In this document: one piece after another, positions 17,133-25,042 of the stretch
Layout of the letters: every line of letters begins with the position of its first letter
Position numbering within the stretch: position 1 is the first letter of the stretch
Source: CAVYXF01 sp963772335
GTDB taxonomy: Bacteria > Pseudomonadota > Alphaproteobacteria > Rhizobiales > Rhodomicrobiaceae
DNA: 64,000 nucleotides
Reading direction: 5' to 3'
NCBI GenBank assembly: GCA_963772335.1
Contig: CAVYXF010000003.1
Coordinates: forward strand, 868,001 to 932,000
The notes under the pieces: model-generated
Seen by the model: the letters and a program-made list of their open reading frames with translations, nothing else
The model's database searches: none
Told to the model about the DNA's origin: nothing
Position numbers and translations under genes: made by a program

Positions 17133-18022
17133 TCTACCGCAGAGGGCAGCGGGTGCTGGTTCAGGGTATCACCGGCAAGCAGGGCAGCTTCTGGACGGAG
17201 AAGATGGCCGGCGCCGGCACGACCATTGTCGGGGGCGTCAATCCGAAACGCGCCGGCGAAACCTATTTGGGCGTGCCGGTATTCGCCTCGGCCAGCGCGG
17301 CGATGAACGAAACGCCCTTCGACATCGCGGTGATGTTCATCCCGCCGAACGCGGCGAAGGAGGCGGCGCTCGACGCCATCGATGCCGGAGCGAAGGCCAT
17401 CGTCATCCTGACCGAGCACATCCCCGCCCATGACGTGCTCGCCATCCGCGAGGCGGCCAGGACGGCCGGCACCCAGATCATCGGCCCGAATACAGCTGGC
17501 CTCGTTACGCCTGGCGCCGGCTTTGTCGGCATCATGCCGGGGCATAATCCGAACATCTTCCAGCCCGGCCGCGTGGGCGTGATCTCGCGCAGCGGCTCGC
17601 TCGGCACGCTGATCTGCCTGAACCTGACCCGCGCAGGCCTTGGCCAATCGGCCTTCATTGGCATTGGCGGCGATCCAATGATCGGCACTACGACCCTCGA
17701 TGCGCTGGTCGCGCTCGATGAGGACGCCGCCACCGACGCCGTCGTGCTGGTCGGCGAGATCGGCGGCGCCATGGAAGAGGTTGCAGCCGGCTATGCGCGC
17801 GGCATGACGAAACCGGTCGTCGCTTTCATTGCTGGCAGGGTGTCGCCGCTGGGCAAGAAGATGGGGCACGCCGGCGCGATCGTCACCGGGTCGGCCGGCA
17901 GCTATTCCGGCAAACGCAGTGCGCTCGAGGGCGCAGGCGTGGCGGTCGCCGATACGCCGTCGCAGATCCCCGTTTTGGTCTCAGCGCGCCTAGCGGATGG
18001 CGCGAAGGCGCCTGCCGGCTAA
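17129..18022 (+). CDS. ADP-forming acyl-CoA ligase, alpha subunit (SucD-like)
   Basis: A 297-residue CoA-binding and phosphohistidine subunit, starting with an ATGA overlap with the beta gene. Features: VLVQGITGKQGSFWTEKM (CoA-binding Rossmann loop), GAKAIVILTEHIPAHD, IIGPNTAGLVTPGAGFVGIMP, RSGSLGTLI, IGIGGDPMIGTT and the active-site histidine in KMGHAGAIVTGSAGS. Length is as in SucD. It closes the tct-dehydrogenase-ligase cassette; no clear hairpin terminator follows. Whether it uses succinate, sulfoacetate or another acid cannot be told from sequence alone. Confidence 0.9.
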   Translation: MIYRRGQRVLVQGITGKQGSFWTEKMAGAGTTIVGGVNPKRAGETYLGVPVFASASAAMNETPFDIAVMFIPPNAAKEAALDAIDAGAKAIVILTEHIPAHDVLAIREAARTAGTQIIGPNTAGLVTPGAGFVGIMPGHNPNIFQPGRVGVISRSGSLGTLICLNLTRAGLGQSAFIGIGGDPMIGTTTLDALVALDEDAATDAVVLVGEIGGAMEEVAAGYARGMTKPVVAFIAGRVSPLGKKMGHAGAIVTGSAGSYSGKRSALEGAGVAVADTPSQIPVLVSARLADGAKAPAG

Positions 18023-18269
18023 ATTCTCTTCGCCGGCATCGCGATGATATTGCACAACCAAAGGCCACACTTATTGGGGAAGTAATTGATGACAAATGTA
18101 CGTAATGCGTTAATTACGAAAGCCCGACCGATTGCCCTGATATGCGAGGAGCTTCTAATATCTCGCAAATTGAACCTGTTCGGAAAAGCACTTATTACAT
18201 CCCGTCGTTTGACGCCTCACTTTAGCCAAAAAAGATGATTTTCCTAAGATGTGAACCGAGGGAAGTATT

Positions 18270-19488
18270 ATGGACCGGTTGAATAAAGTATTTTTACGCC
18301 TGTTGCTAACATTTGCGGCATTCGTCGCGATCGCGCCATTTGCCGACAGTTTCGCGCAACAGCAGACCGCCGCCGCTCCCCAGGACCGCAGCCGCGTTGC
18401 GGCAACACCCGCCTATCAAGACCGCAAGCGGGAGATCAACGAGAACGTCGTGACCATCATGGCGTCGGGCACATCCAGCCCCTATACGGTCTTCGCCGAG
18501 GACATGCGTGACGTGCTCGACCAGCAGGACACGCCGGGCGGCCTGCGCATCCTGCCGATATTGGGCAAGGGTGGCGCGAACAATGCGCTCGACGTGCTTT
18601 TGCTGCGGGGCGTCGACATGGGCGTTATCGAGCAGAGCGATGTCGATATCGGCCGGCAGAAAGAACCCGCCGTGTTCGCCGAATGTCGAGAACCGCCTGC
18701 ATTATATCGCCAAGCTCGCGAACTCGGAATTCCAGCTGATCGCCCAGAACGAATACAAGACGCTCTATGACCTCGCCGGGAAGAAAGTGAACTTCTTCAA
18801 GAAGGGCTCATCGACCGACATCGCCTGCACGAAGATTTTTGGCATCCTCAACATCAAGGTCGAAGCCGTCTATCTTGACCAGAATGAAGCCAATGCCAAG
18901 CTGAAGAGCCGCGAAATCGACGCTGCCGCCCGCTTTGCCGGCGCGCCTCACAATGCGTTCGTCGGCTTCAAGGCAGAGGACAAACTGCATTTCATTCCCG
19001 TCGATACAGAGTCGATACCGCCGGCAGATTTCGGCAAGCTGCTGGAGGCTTATTCCCCAGCGCTCCTGAAGAACGAGCATTTTCCCGCACTGATCGCGGG
19101 CGACAAGCCGGTGCCGACCGTCGCGGGCGCCATGCTGCTCGTCGTCTATAACTGGCCGCCCAACACTGAGCGCTATCAGCGGGTGACCAACTTCGTGAAC
19201 CAGTTCTTCTCCAACATCGAGAAGTTCAAGGGACCCGGCCGGCATCCGAAGTGGAAGGAAATCAACCTCGCTGCCAACGTTCCGGGATGGACGCGCTTTG
19301 CCGCGGCCCAGGAATGGCTCAATCAGTGGAAGCAGTCCGAGAAGACTGCAAGCAGCGAAGTACGGGCCGCGTTCGACGACTTTCTGAAATCGCGTGGAAA
19401 CACGCGGCCCATCACGCAGGACCAGCGTGAAACGCTGTTCAGCCAGTTCCTCGAATGGTGGAATACGCAGAAGACTTCGCAGCGCTAA
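18270..19488 (+). CDS. TAXI-type TRAP transporter solute receptor (frameshifted)
   Basis: About 405 residues if one extra base near 18678 is removed: the first frame runs to GRQKEPAVF and the second resumes with PNVENRLHYIAKLANSEFQ. Signal peptide at the N-terminus (LNKVFLRLLLTFAAFVAIAP). The core has the TAXI family pattern: VTIMASGTSSPYTVFAEDM, GANNALDVLLLRGVDMGVIE, LAGKKVNFFKKGSSTDI and a C-terminal extension (QFLEWWN). TAXI receptors bind glutamate-like or other organic acids for DctQM-type TRAP permeases, but no permease gene is near, so it may act with a distant permease or as a sensor. The 247-base gap upstream is AT-rich and probably holds its promoter. Confidence 0.78.
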
Positions 19489-19660
19489 AATGTCTAAGGC
19501 GGCGTCCCCAAGGGTGCCGCCTCAAGCATGGATCCCGGGTCTTTGCTGGCTCCACAATCGCCTTGGCGACAAGGGTTCCGGCTTTCGGCATTCGTAACCA
19601 GAGCTTTCCCGGCGGAAAGTTTCGGGCGGATGCGGGAGCCGTCGAGAAGGATCTTTTTCG

Positions 19661-20578
19661 ATGACCCAAATCTGCGGATGCTCTGTTCCGCGCCGTCTCG
19701 TCCGCCGTGCCCGCCTTGCGTGCTCCGGCGCTCTGATGCTGACGCTCTCGGGCGCCCATGCCTGGGGTTTATCAGCACCGCCGCCGGCCTTGAAACCCCT
19801 GATAGCGGTTCTCGAAGCAGATCGGCCGCAGGCGCCGGTGACACTCGTTCAAGCCACCGGTGAGGCAGCGACTTTTAAGGCCAGCAATGCGTCCGGCCCG
19901 GCCGGCCAGCCAATTCCCCTGAAGGTCGACCCGCTCGGCACCGATAATGAGGAAGACGGCCAGCTATTCGTTTTCACTGGCCTCCCGGCAGGAGTGACGC
20001 TGCATCCAGGCGGAAATTTCGGGGATTTCTGGGCCGTGAATGCGAGCGTCATCAGTGATCTCACCTTGATAACCCCTTCCGATTTTTCCGGCACCTTCAC
20101 CGTCTGGATCACGCGGTCACGCAAGGAAACCAACAGCGCCAAGTCCGCTTCGATCACCGTCACCATCGGCCAGCCCGCCACCACCCCGACCGCAGCGACT
20201 GCGGAACCGGCGCGCCGGGAGACTGCCGCGCCCGCTACGCGCGAAACGACCGCGCCCGCCAGCCGTGACACTGGGAGCACTGGCAAGCCGCGCAGCAGCG
20301 GCGCCCCCAACGAGGCAATGCTGATGGCGCGGGCGAATGAAAACTTCGCCAAAGGCGATGTCGCCGGTGCCCGGGTGATCTATGAATATCTAGCCATGCA
20401 GGGCAGCTCCATGGCCGCCATGGCCATGGGCGAAACCTATGATCCTCTCGTGCTGGCAAAGCTCGTCGTCAAAGGTCTCGAGGCGGATCCGCAGAGAGCC
20501 CAGGAATGGTATGAGAAAGCCGAGGCGCTGGGCAGCCAGGAGGCGCGCAGCCGGCTGAACGCACTCGCTGCGCGTTAG
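19661..20578 (+). CDS. exported protein with Ig-like domain and Sel1-type repeats
   Basis: A 305-residue protein with a long twin-basic N-region signal peptide (to about AHAWG, residue 36). Residues 60-165 look like a bacterial Ig/cadherin-type beta domain (PLKVDPLGTDNEEDGQLFVFTGLPAGVTL, ITVTIG). A Thr/Ala/Arg-rich linker follows with repeated ETAAPATRETTAPASRDT, then a C-terminal alpha-helical Sel1/TPR-like region (LMARANENFAKGDVAGARVIYEYL, AQEWYEKAEALGSQEARSRL). AAGGA lies 8 bases before the ATG. It follows the TAXI receptor gene by 172 bases and may belong to the same unit. Sel1 repeats mediate protein-protein contacts; specific function unknown. Confidence 0.75.
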   Translation: MTQICGCSVPRRLVRRARLACSGALMLTLSGAHAWGLSAPPPALKPLIAVLEADRPQAPVTLVQATGEAATFKASNASGPAGQPIPLKVDPLGTDNEEDGQLFVFTGLPAGVTLHPGGNFGDFWAVNASVISDLTLITPSDFSGTFTVWITRSRKETNSAKSASITVTIGQPATTPTAATAEPARRETAAPATRETTAPASRDTGSTGKPRSSGAPNEAMLMARANENFAKGDVAGARVIYEYLAMQGSSMAAMAMGETYDPLVLAKLVVKGLEADPQRAQEWYEKAEALGSQEARSRLNALAAR

Positions 20579-20621
20579 CTAAAGCAGCGGTGCTCCGCGT
20601 CCATCCAAAACCGAGCCCGCA

Positions 20622-21647
20622 CTAGACGTCTGGCCCAAAGGTGATGCGTGCGGCAGTGCCGGATGCAAATGCTTCGACCTGGGGCAGGCAGATGTCCTTG
20701 AACACGGCAATGCTCGCCTCAGCGATCCGCGCCGGCACATCGCCCAGCTCGCCGCGCCTGGCGGCCAGCGTAATCCGGCGATAGAGCGTCGGGCCGGGCG
20801 CCGCGATGCAGCGCAGCTGCGGCAAATGCAGCGCGCCCTGCAGGATGCACAGGGGCGTCGCGAGCGTCCAGCCGAGGCCCGCGGCAACAACGGCAAGCAG
20901 CGGGTCGGATGTGTCGAATTCGAGCCGGTGCGCGGGCTCGATGCGCAGGCGGCGCAGATGCTGTTCGATCTGGCGGCCGGTATGCGAGCGGGCGCTGAAG
21001 CGGATAAGATCCAATGTCGCGGCGAGTGCTGCCAGATCATCCGCAGGACCGGTATAGCGCGCGGGCAGTACGAGGAGGTGAGGCTCAGTCAGGATCTCAT
21101 GGCGCTCCAGGTCCGTGCCACCCAGCGCATCGGCATCGGCAGTGATGACGATGTCCACCTCGCGGGCAAGCAGCGCCTCGCGGTGGTTTGCCGATAGCCC
21201 CGACCATACCGACCAGCGCGCCGCCATGCCGCGCAATCGCGTCACCAGATGCGCGCCGATGGCGGATGCGACAGTGTCGAGCATGGCGAGACGCAGATGC
21301 GGCAGCGTCCCGCTGCCCAGATCGCGCACCGCAGCGACGGCCTCATTCGCACCCCGGATGACCGCCGCCGCGCGCTCCTTCAGTGCAATGCCGGCAGGCG
21401 TGAGGCCGAGCGGGCGGGTGTCGCGGTCAAAGAGCCTCGCGCCGAGCGCCGCCTCCATTCCCGCGATCATCTGGCTGACGGCGGATTGTGTCAGGCTGAG
21501 CCGGCGGGCGGCGACGGACATCGAGCCAGCCTCAATGATCGAGAGGAAGACCGCAAGGTCCCGCAGCTCGATGTCGAAAGGCGGATAGGAGTCGCTTGCC
21601 CTATGCGGGACGGTCTTTAAGCGTGCTCGGGCGGGATTGGGTCTCAT
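20622..21647 (-). CDS. LysR family transcriptional regulator
   Basis: A 341-residue LysR-type regulator: N-terminal winged helix-turn-helix (LRDLAVFLSIIEAGSMSVAA, RRLSLTQSAVSQMIAGMEAALG, LFDRDTRPLGLTPAG), linker helix and a C-terminal co-inducer domain with EILTEPHLLVLP. It has about 28 extra residues before the DNA-binding domain, so a later start is possible. It is last in a run of minus-strand genes after LysE and an amino-acid ABC importer, which makes those genes plausible targets. LysE exporters are often controlled by LysR proteins (LysG), usually divergently, unlike here. Confidence 0.9.
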   Translation of the reverse strand: MRPNPARARLKTVPHRASDSYPPFDIELRDLAVFLSIIEAGSMSVAARRLSLTQSAVSQMIAGMEAALGARLFDRDTRPLGLTPAGIALKERAAAVIRGANEAVAAVRDLGSGTLPHLRLAMLDTVASAIGAHLVTRLRGMAARWSVWSGLSANHREALLAREVDIVITADADALGGTDLERHEILTEPHLLVLPARYTGPADDLAALAATLDLIRFSARSHTGRQIEQHLRRLRIEPAHRLEFDTSDPLLAVVAAGLGWTLATPLCILQGALHLPQLRCIAAPGPTLYRRITLAARRGELGDVPARIAEASIAVFKDICLPQVEAFASGTAARITFGPDV

Positions 21648-21649
21648 GA

Positions 21650-21668
21650 GGGGCCCCTCTCCGGGAGA
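21650..21668. repeat. short palindromic repeat copy
   Basis: The sequence GGCCCCTCTCCGGGAGAGG between the LysR and LysE genes is a small palindrome related to the CCCTCTCCC/GGGAGAGGG repeats at 24.07-24.19 kb and 27.59-27.69 kb. It may be a degenerate copy of the same dispersed repeat. Confidence 0.5.
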
Positions 21669-21701
21669 GGCGGTCGGGTTAAGGATTACTCATCAGTTTT
21701 A

Positions 21702-22313
21702 TCACTGTTCGGCAAACGCCAGCTTGACGCCCAGGGCGGCAAAGGCGCCCGCGAATGTGCGGCGCATCCACGTGAGCACCTTCGGGCGCGAGATGACGTG
21801 ACGCCGCACGGAAGCTGCGAAAACGCCATAGCAGACGAAGACGACAAAGGTGAGCAGCATGAAAACAGCGCTCAGGTCGAGCATCCGGATCAGCGCATTC
21901 GGCTCATCTGAGCTCATAAATTGGGGCAGGAAGGCAAAGAAGAAGATCGAGAGCTTTGGATTGAGGATGTTGATCCAGATGCCAGAGAGGACGATTTGGC
22001 GCGCTGAGCACGGTGCCACCGCCTCCTCTATCTTGAGGGGGCCGTGGTCCTGCAAGGTTCTCCACGCAACGTAGAGAAGATAGGCGACGCCTAGATATTT
22101 GAACGTCTGAAAGGCCACCGCGCTTGCATGGAGGAGGGCTGCCAGGCCAGTGATCGCCGCCGCCATATGCGGAATGATGCCGAGCGTGCAGCCAAACGCG
22201 GCGACGATGCTGGCACGGCTTCCTCGTGAAAGGCCGGCCGCGAGTGTGTAGACGACGCCAGTGCCCGGCGAGACCACGACGATCAAAGACGTCAGCAGAA
22301 ATTCGAGGCTCAT
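21702..22313 (-). CDS. LysE family amino-acid/metabolite exporter
   Basis: A 203-residue inner-membrane exporter with five to six helices. The N-terminus FLLTSLIVVVSPGTGVVYTLAAGLSRGSRAS carries the family's S-P-G-P/T motif and the conserved G-x3-G loop; SGIWINILNPKLSIFFFAFLPQF is the second signature with the NPK turn. LysE/RhtB proteins expel amino acids or analogues. It stands 32 bases after the ABC ATPase gene and is co-directional with it, so import and export functions share a probable transcript. Confidence 0.92.
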   Translation of the reverse strand: MSLEFLLTSLIVVVSPGTGVVYTLAAGLSRGSRASIVAAFGCTLGIIPHMAAAITGLAALLHASAVAFQTFKYLGVAYLLYVAWRTLQDHGPLKIEEAVAPCSARQIVLSGIWINILNPKLSIFFFAFLPQFMSSDEPNALIRMLDLSAVFMLLTFVVFVCYGVFAASVRRHVISRPKVLTWMRRTFAGAFAALGVKLAFAEQ

Positions 22314-22345
22314 GGCGCGATCCTCCGGCGACCAATTGGCGCCCG

Positions 22346-23093
22346 CTATAGAATCTGGCTCAAGAATTCCTTGGTGCGCGGGTCTTTCGGGGCGGCAAAG
22401 AACTCCTTCGGCGCCCCATGCTCGACGATCACCCCCCGGTCGGTGAAATAGATATGGTCGCCGATCTCGCGCGCGAAGCCCATCTCGTGGGTGACGAGGA
22501 TGCAGGTCATGCCGTCCTCCGCGAGCTCGCGGATGGTAACGAGCACCTCCTTCACCGTCTCCGGATCGAGCGCGGCGGTCACCTCGTCGAACAGCATCAC
22601 TTGGGGGTTCATGGCCAGCGAACGGGCGATCGCGACGCGCTGCTGCTGGCCACCCGACAGCTCCCCAGGAAAAGCATCTTCCTTGCCGTCAAGGCGCACC
22701 TTGGCGAGGAGTTTTATAGCGCGCTCGCGAACGGTATCCTTCGGCTGCCGCAGCACGTGGATCGGCGCCATCATGATGTTCTCGATCGCCGTGCGGTGCG
22801 GGAACAGATTATATTGCTGAAACACCATGCCGACCTTCTTGCGCAGCTCCAGCTTGTTGAGCCGCGGGTCGTGCACCTCCTGGCCCTCGACAGTGATCGA
22901 GCCCTCATTGATCGGCACCAGGGCGTTGATGCAGCGCAGGACGGTCGATTTTCCCGAGCCCGAAGGCCCGATGATACAGATTACCTGCCCCTTCATCACA
23001 TCGAAGGAAATGCCTTTGAGTACTTCGAACTCGCCGAACGACTTTGCGCACGTTCTTCAGCGAGACGATGGGTTCAGCGGTTGTCCAGGCCAT
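22346..23093 (-). CDS. polar amino-acid ABC transporter ATP-binding protein (frameshifted)
   Basis: About 248 residues after removing one apparent extra base near 23042. The first frame gives MAWTTAEPIVSLKNVRK, the next continues SFGEFEVLKGISFDVMKG into the Walker A region GPSGSGKST, Q-loop VFQQYNLFPH, signature LSGGQQQRVAIARSLA, Walker B VMLFDEVTAALDPE and H-loop VTHEMGFA. This is the GlnQ/HisP/ArtP group that energises amino-acid uptake. Without the correction only a 217-residue protein starting at 22999 is readable, lacking the first beta strands. It directly follows the second permease gene. Confidence 0.85.
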
Positions 23094-23110
23094 GGGCAGA
23101 AATCTCTCGC

Positions 23111-24229
23111 TCAGGTTACGACGTGATAGCGGCGCTCCAGGACCTGGGTCCAGCGCGCGATAGGATAGCAGTAGACGAAGAACAGCAGGAGCAGCATACC
23201 GTACATCGGGATGAGCAGCTCCGATCGTCCACCTTCGGCGGCGAGCGCCTGTCCTGTCAGGGTCATGCTGTCGGCGACACCGACGATGGAGATCAGCGTA
23301 GTCGCCATAGTGAGAATGGCGTACCAGTTCATCCAGGGCGGCAGCATCCGCTTCACGCATTGGGGCAGGATGATCAGCCGGAAGGTCTGAGACCGCGAGA
23401 AGGCAAGGCTCTCGGCGGATTCCCATTGTCCGGTGGGAATGGAGTTGATCGCCCCGCGCGTTACCTCGGCGATGTTCGCCATGATCGGCAGAGCGAGGCC
23501 GATCACCGCCTTGACCCAGGCCGGAAACGACACGATCGTGCCAAACAGCTCGATGCGATAGGGCAACAGTAGGATGGCGAAGAACAGCAGCACCAGCCAG
23601 GGCGAGTTGCGGAAGAACTGCGTAATCCCCCATGAGATCCGGCGAACAATCACGCCTTGCGACACCAGCATCACCCCGAGCACGACGCCGGTCACCGTGC
23701 CGATTGCCATGGTCAGAAAGCTAACCAGAATGTTGAGCAGGAAGCCGCCGACCTCACCCGGAGGGCCGAACAGTATGAGCGGCAGCCAGCGCCAGATGGT
23801 GGCGAGAATCCCGGGGCGCTGCTGGCCATTGAGCTGGGCATAGGCTTCGCCGGCCATCAGGCTGAAAGCGAAGATGGCAACGAGCGCGATCAGCACGCGT
23901 GGAGTAAAGATGCGCTTTGGCGCGTCGAGCACGCCCCAATCGGCCCACTGGCGTGGTGTCGCGAGAGCGGGGGAAGGGGCGGGGAGGACGGTAAAAGGTT
24001 TCAAATCCGCTGTGGGCGCTGTCGTTGCGAATGGAGCAGAAGGAGTGCGTCGATATACGACGGATCGCCCCCTCTCCCGCTGGGAGAGGGTGGGGGTGAG
24101 GGGTTGCGGAGTAGCGGTGAGGCAAGGCCTTTGATCATCGAAAGGGCGTACCCCCTCACCCTGTCCTTCTCCCCTTGGGAGAGGGAACCGGATGCGACGT
24201 ACGAGGCGTTTGGCGAAACCTTCCCTCAT
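23111..24229 (-). CDS. amino-acid ABC transporter permease with repeat-derived N-terminal insert
   Basis: A 372-residue HisM/GlnP-type permease. The ATG at 24229 overlaps the first permease's stop (ATGA), which fixes the start. Residues 1-14 look native, about 15-56 are encoded by two copies of a palindromic repeat (PLPRGEGQGEGVR and PLTPTLSQRERGRS), then a Pro/Ala linker leads to the first helix near residue 111. The conserved EAA-like loop is present (GQWESAESLAFSRSQTFRLIILP) and TQFFRNSPWLVLLFFAILLL is typical of this family. The insert appears tolerated because it lies in the cytosolic N-terminal tail. Pairs with the neighbouring permease to form the membrane channel. Confidence 0.88.
   Translation of the reverse strand: MREGFAKRLVRRIRFPLPRGEGQGEGVRPFDDQRPCLTATPQPLTPTLSQRERGRSVVYRRTPSAPFATTAPTADLKPFTVLPAPSPALATPRQWADWGVLDAPKRIFTPRVLIALVAIFAFSLMAGEAYAQLNGQQRPGILATIWRWLPLILFGPPGEVGGFLLNILVSFLTMAIGTVTGVVLGVMLVSQGVIVRRISWGITQFFRNSPWLVLLFFAILLLPYRIELFGTIVSFPAWVKAVIGLALPIMANIAEVTRGAINSIPTGQWESAESLAFSRSQTFRLIILPQCVKRMLPPWMNWYAILTMATTLISIVGVADSMTLTGQALAAEGGRSELLIPMYGMLLLLFFVYCYPIARWTQVLERRYHVVT
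24068..24189. repeat. two dispersed palindromic repeats inside the permease gene
   Basis: Two copies of a short GC-rich palindrome family, CCCCTCTCCC...GGGAGAGGG plus GGGGTGAGGGG, at about 24068-24105 and 24150-24189, in opposite orientations and separated by 45 bases. They are in frame with the permease gene. Related copies are at 21.65 and 27.6 kb. Such repeats are widespread between genes in alphaproteobacteria; within a coding region they are uncommon. Confidence 0.75.
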
Positions 24230-25002
24230 TGCCCATACCCCGGAATGCGCAGCGCCTTCTCCCAGCGATCCATAACCCACACCAGGATGCCAACCAGGCC
24301 GATATAGAACACGAACAAGGTCAGCATCATCTCCATGACATTCACCCTGTCCGACCAGATCTGATTGGCGACGAACAGCGCCTCCGGCACGGCAATCGCA
24401 TAAGCGAGCGTCGTGGTCTTCACCAGATTGACGATGTTGTTGGTGAGCGCGGGGATCACGATCCGCAGCGCCAAGGGGAACACCACATAGCGATACACCT
24501 GCATCTGCTTGTAGCCGAGGGCGCTTGCCGCCTCGGTCATGGTGCGCGGCACTGCCTCGATGCCGGAGCGAAAGATCTCGACATTGAAAGCGCCGGCGAA
24601 GAAGGACAGCGAGATCGTTGCCCACGTGAAATTGGAAAGCAGCGGCTGCAGCGTACCGTATTCCGTATGCACGCGCGGCAGGAGCGGCCCGAGCGCGAAA
24701 TAGAAGAAGTACATCTGCACCAGCGGCGGGGTGTTGCGGAAGAACTGGATGTAGCCTTGGGTGAAGCCGCGCACCAAGCGGTTGCCGGAGGTTTGCAGCC
24801 AGGCGCCGATAATGCCGATGATGATGCTGAGAAAAACACTGAGCACGGAGAGTTCGATGGTCACCCACATGCCGCGCAGGAGGCGCACCCGCTCATAGGG
24901 GTCATAGAATTGGACAAAGTTGATTCCGGTATCGTTGTAGAGCTCCCGGAGCCACTGCGCCAATGCTTCCATCGATACCGCCCCACCCCCGATAATGCTC
25001 AT
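24226..25002 (-). CDS. amino-acid ABC transporter permease
   Basis: A 258-residue inner-membrane permease with five to six helices of the HisQ/GlnP group. Signature parts: GMWVTIELSVLSVFLSIIIG, GYIQFFRNTPPLVQMYFFYF and the EAA loop AVPRTMTEAASALGYKQMQV followed by YVVFPLALRIVIPALTNNIV. It is separated from the binding-protein gene by 40 bases that contain a stem-loop and is translationally coupled (ATGA) to the second permease. The starting methionine at 25002 is preferred, although an internal ATG at residue 11 is possible. Confidence 0.92.
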   Translation of the reverse strand: MSIIGGGAVSMEALAQWLRELYNDTGINFVQFYDPYERVRLLRGMWVTIELSVLSVFLSIIIGIIGAWLQTSGNRLVRGFTQGYIQFFRNTPPLVQMYFFYFALGPLLPRVHTEYGTLQPLLSNFTWATISLSFFAGAFNVEIFRSGIEAVPRTMTEAASALGYKQMQVYRYVVFPLALRIVIPALTNNIVNLVKTTTLAYAIAVPEALFVANQIWSDRVNVMEMMLTLFVFYIGLVGILVWVMDRWEKALRIPGYGQ

Positions 25003-25008
25003 AGAGGA

Positions 25009-25034
25009 AACGGGCGCCCTTCAAGACGCCCGTT
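25009..25034 (-). terminator. stem-loop between binding protein and permease genes
   Basis: A perfect 8-bp stem AACGGGCG/CGCCCGTT with a 10-base loop sits in the short gap after the binding-protein gene, followed on the minus strand by a TCC-rich tail rather than a T run. This is more likely an mRNA-stabilising or partial-termination element than a full terminator. Confidence 0.6.
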
Positions 25035-25042
25035 CCACCAGA

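Noticed and set aside
23111..24868. A 585-codon open frame covering both permease regions
   Set aside because: Its first 213 codons are a shadow of the first permease in another frame (Arg/His/Ala-rich, no domains). The real second permease begins at the ATGA overlap at 24229.
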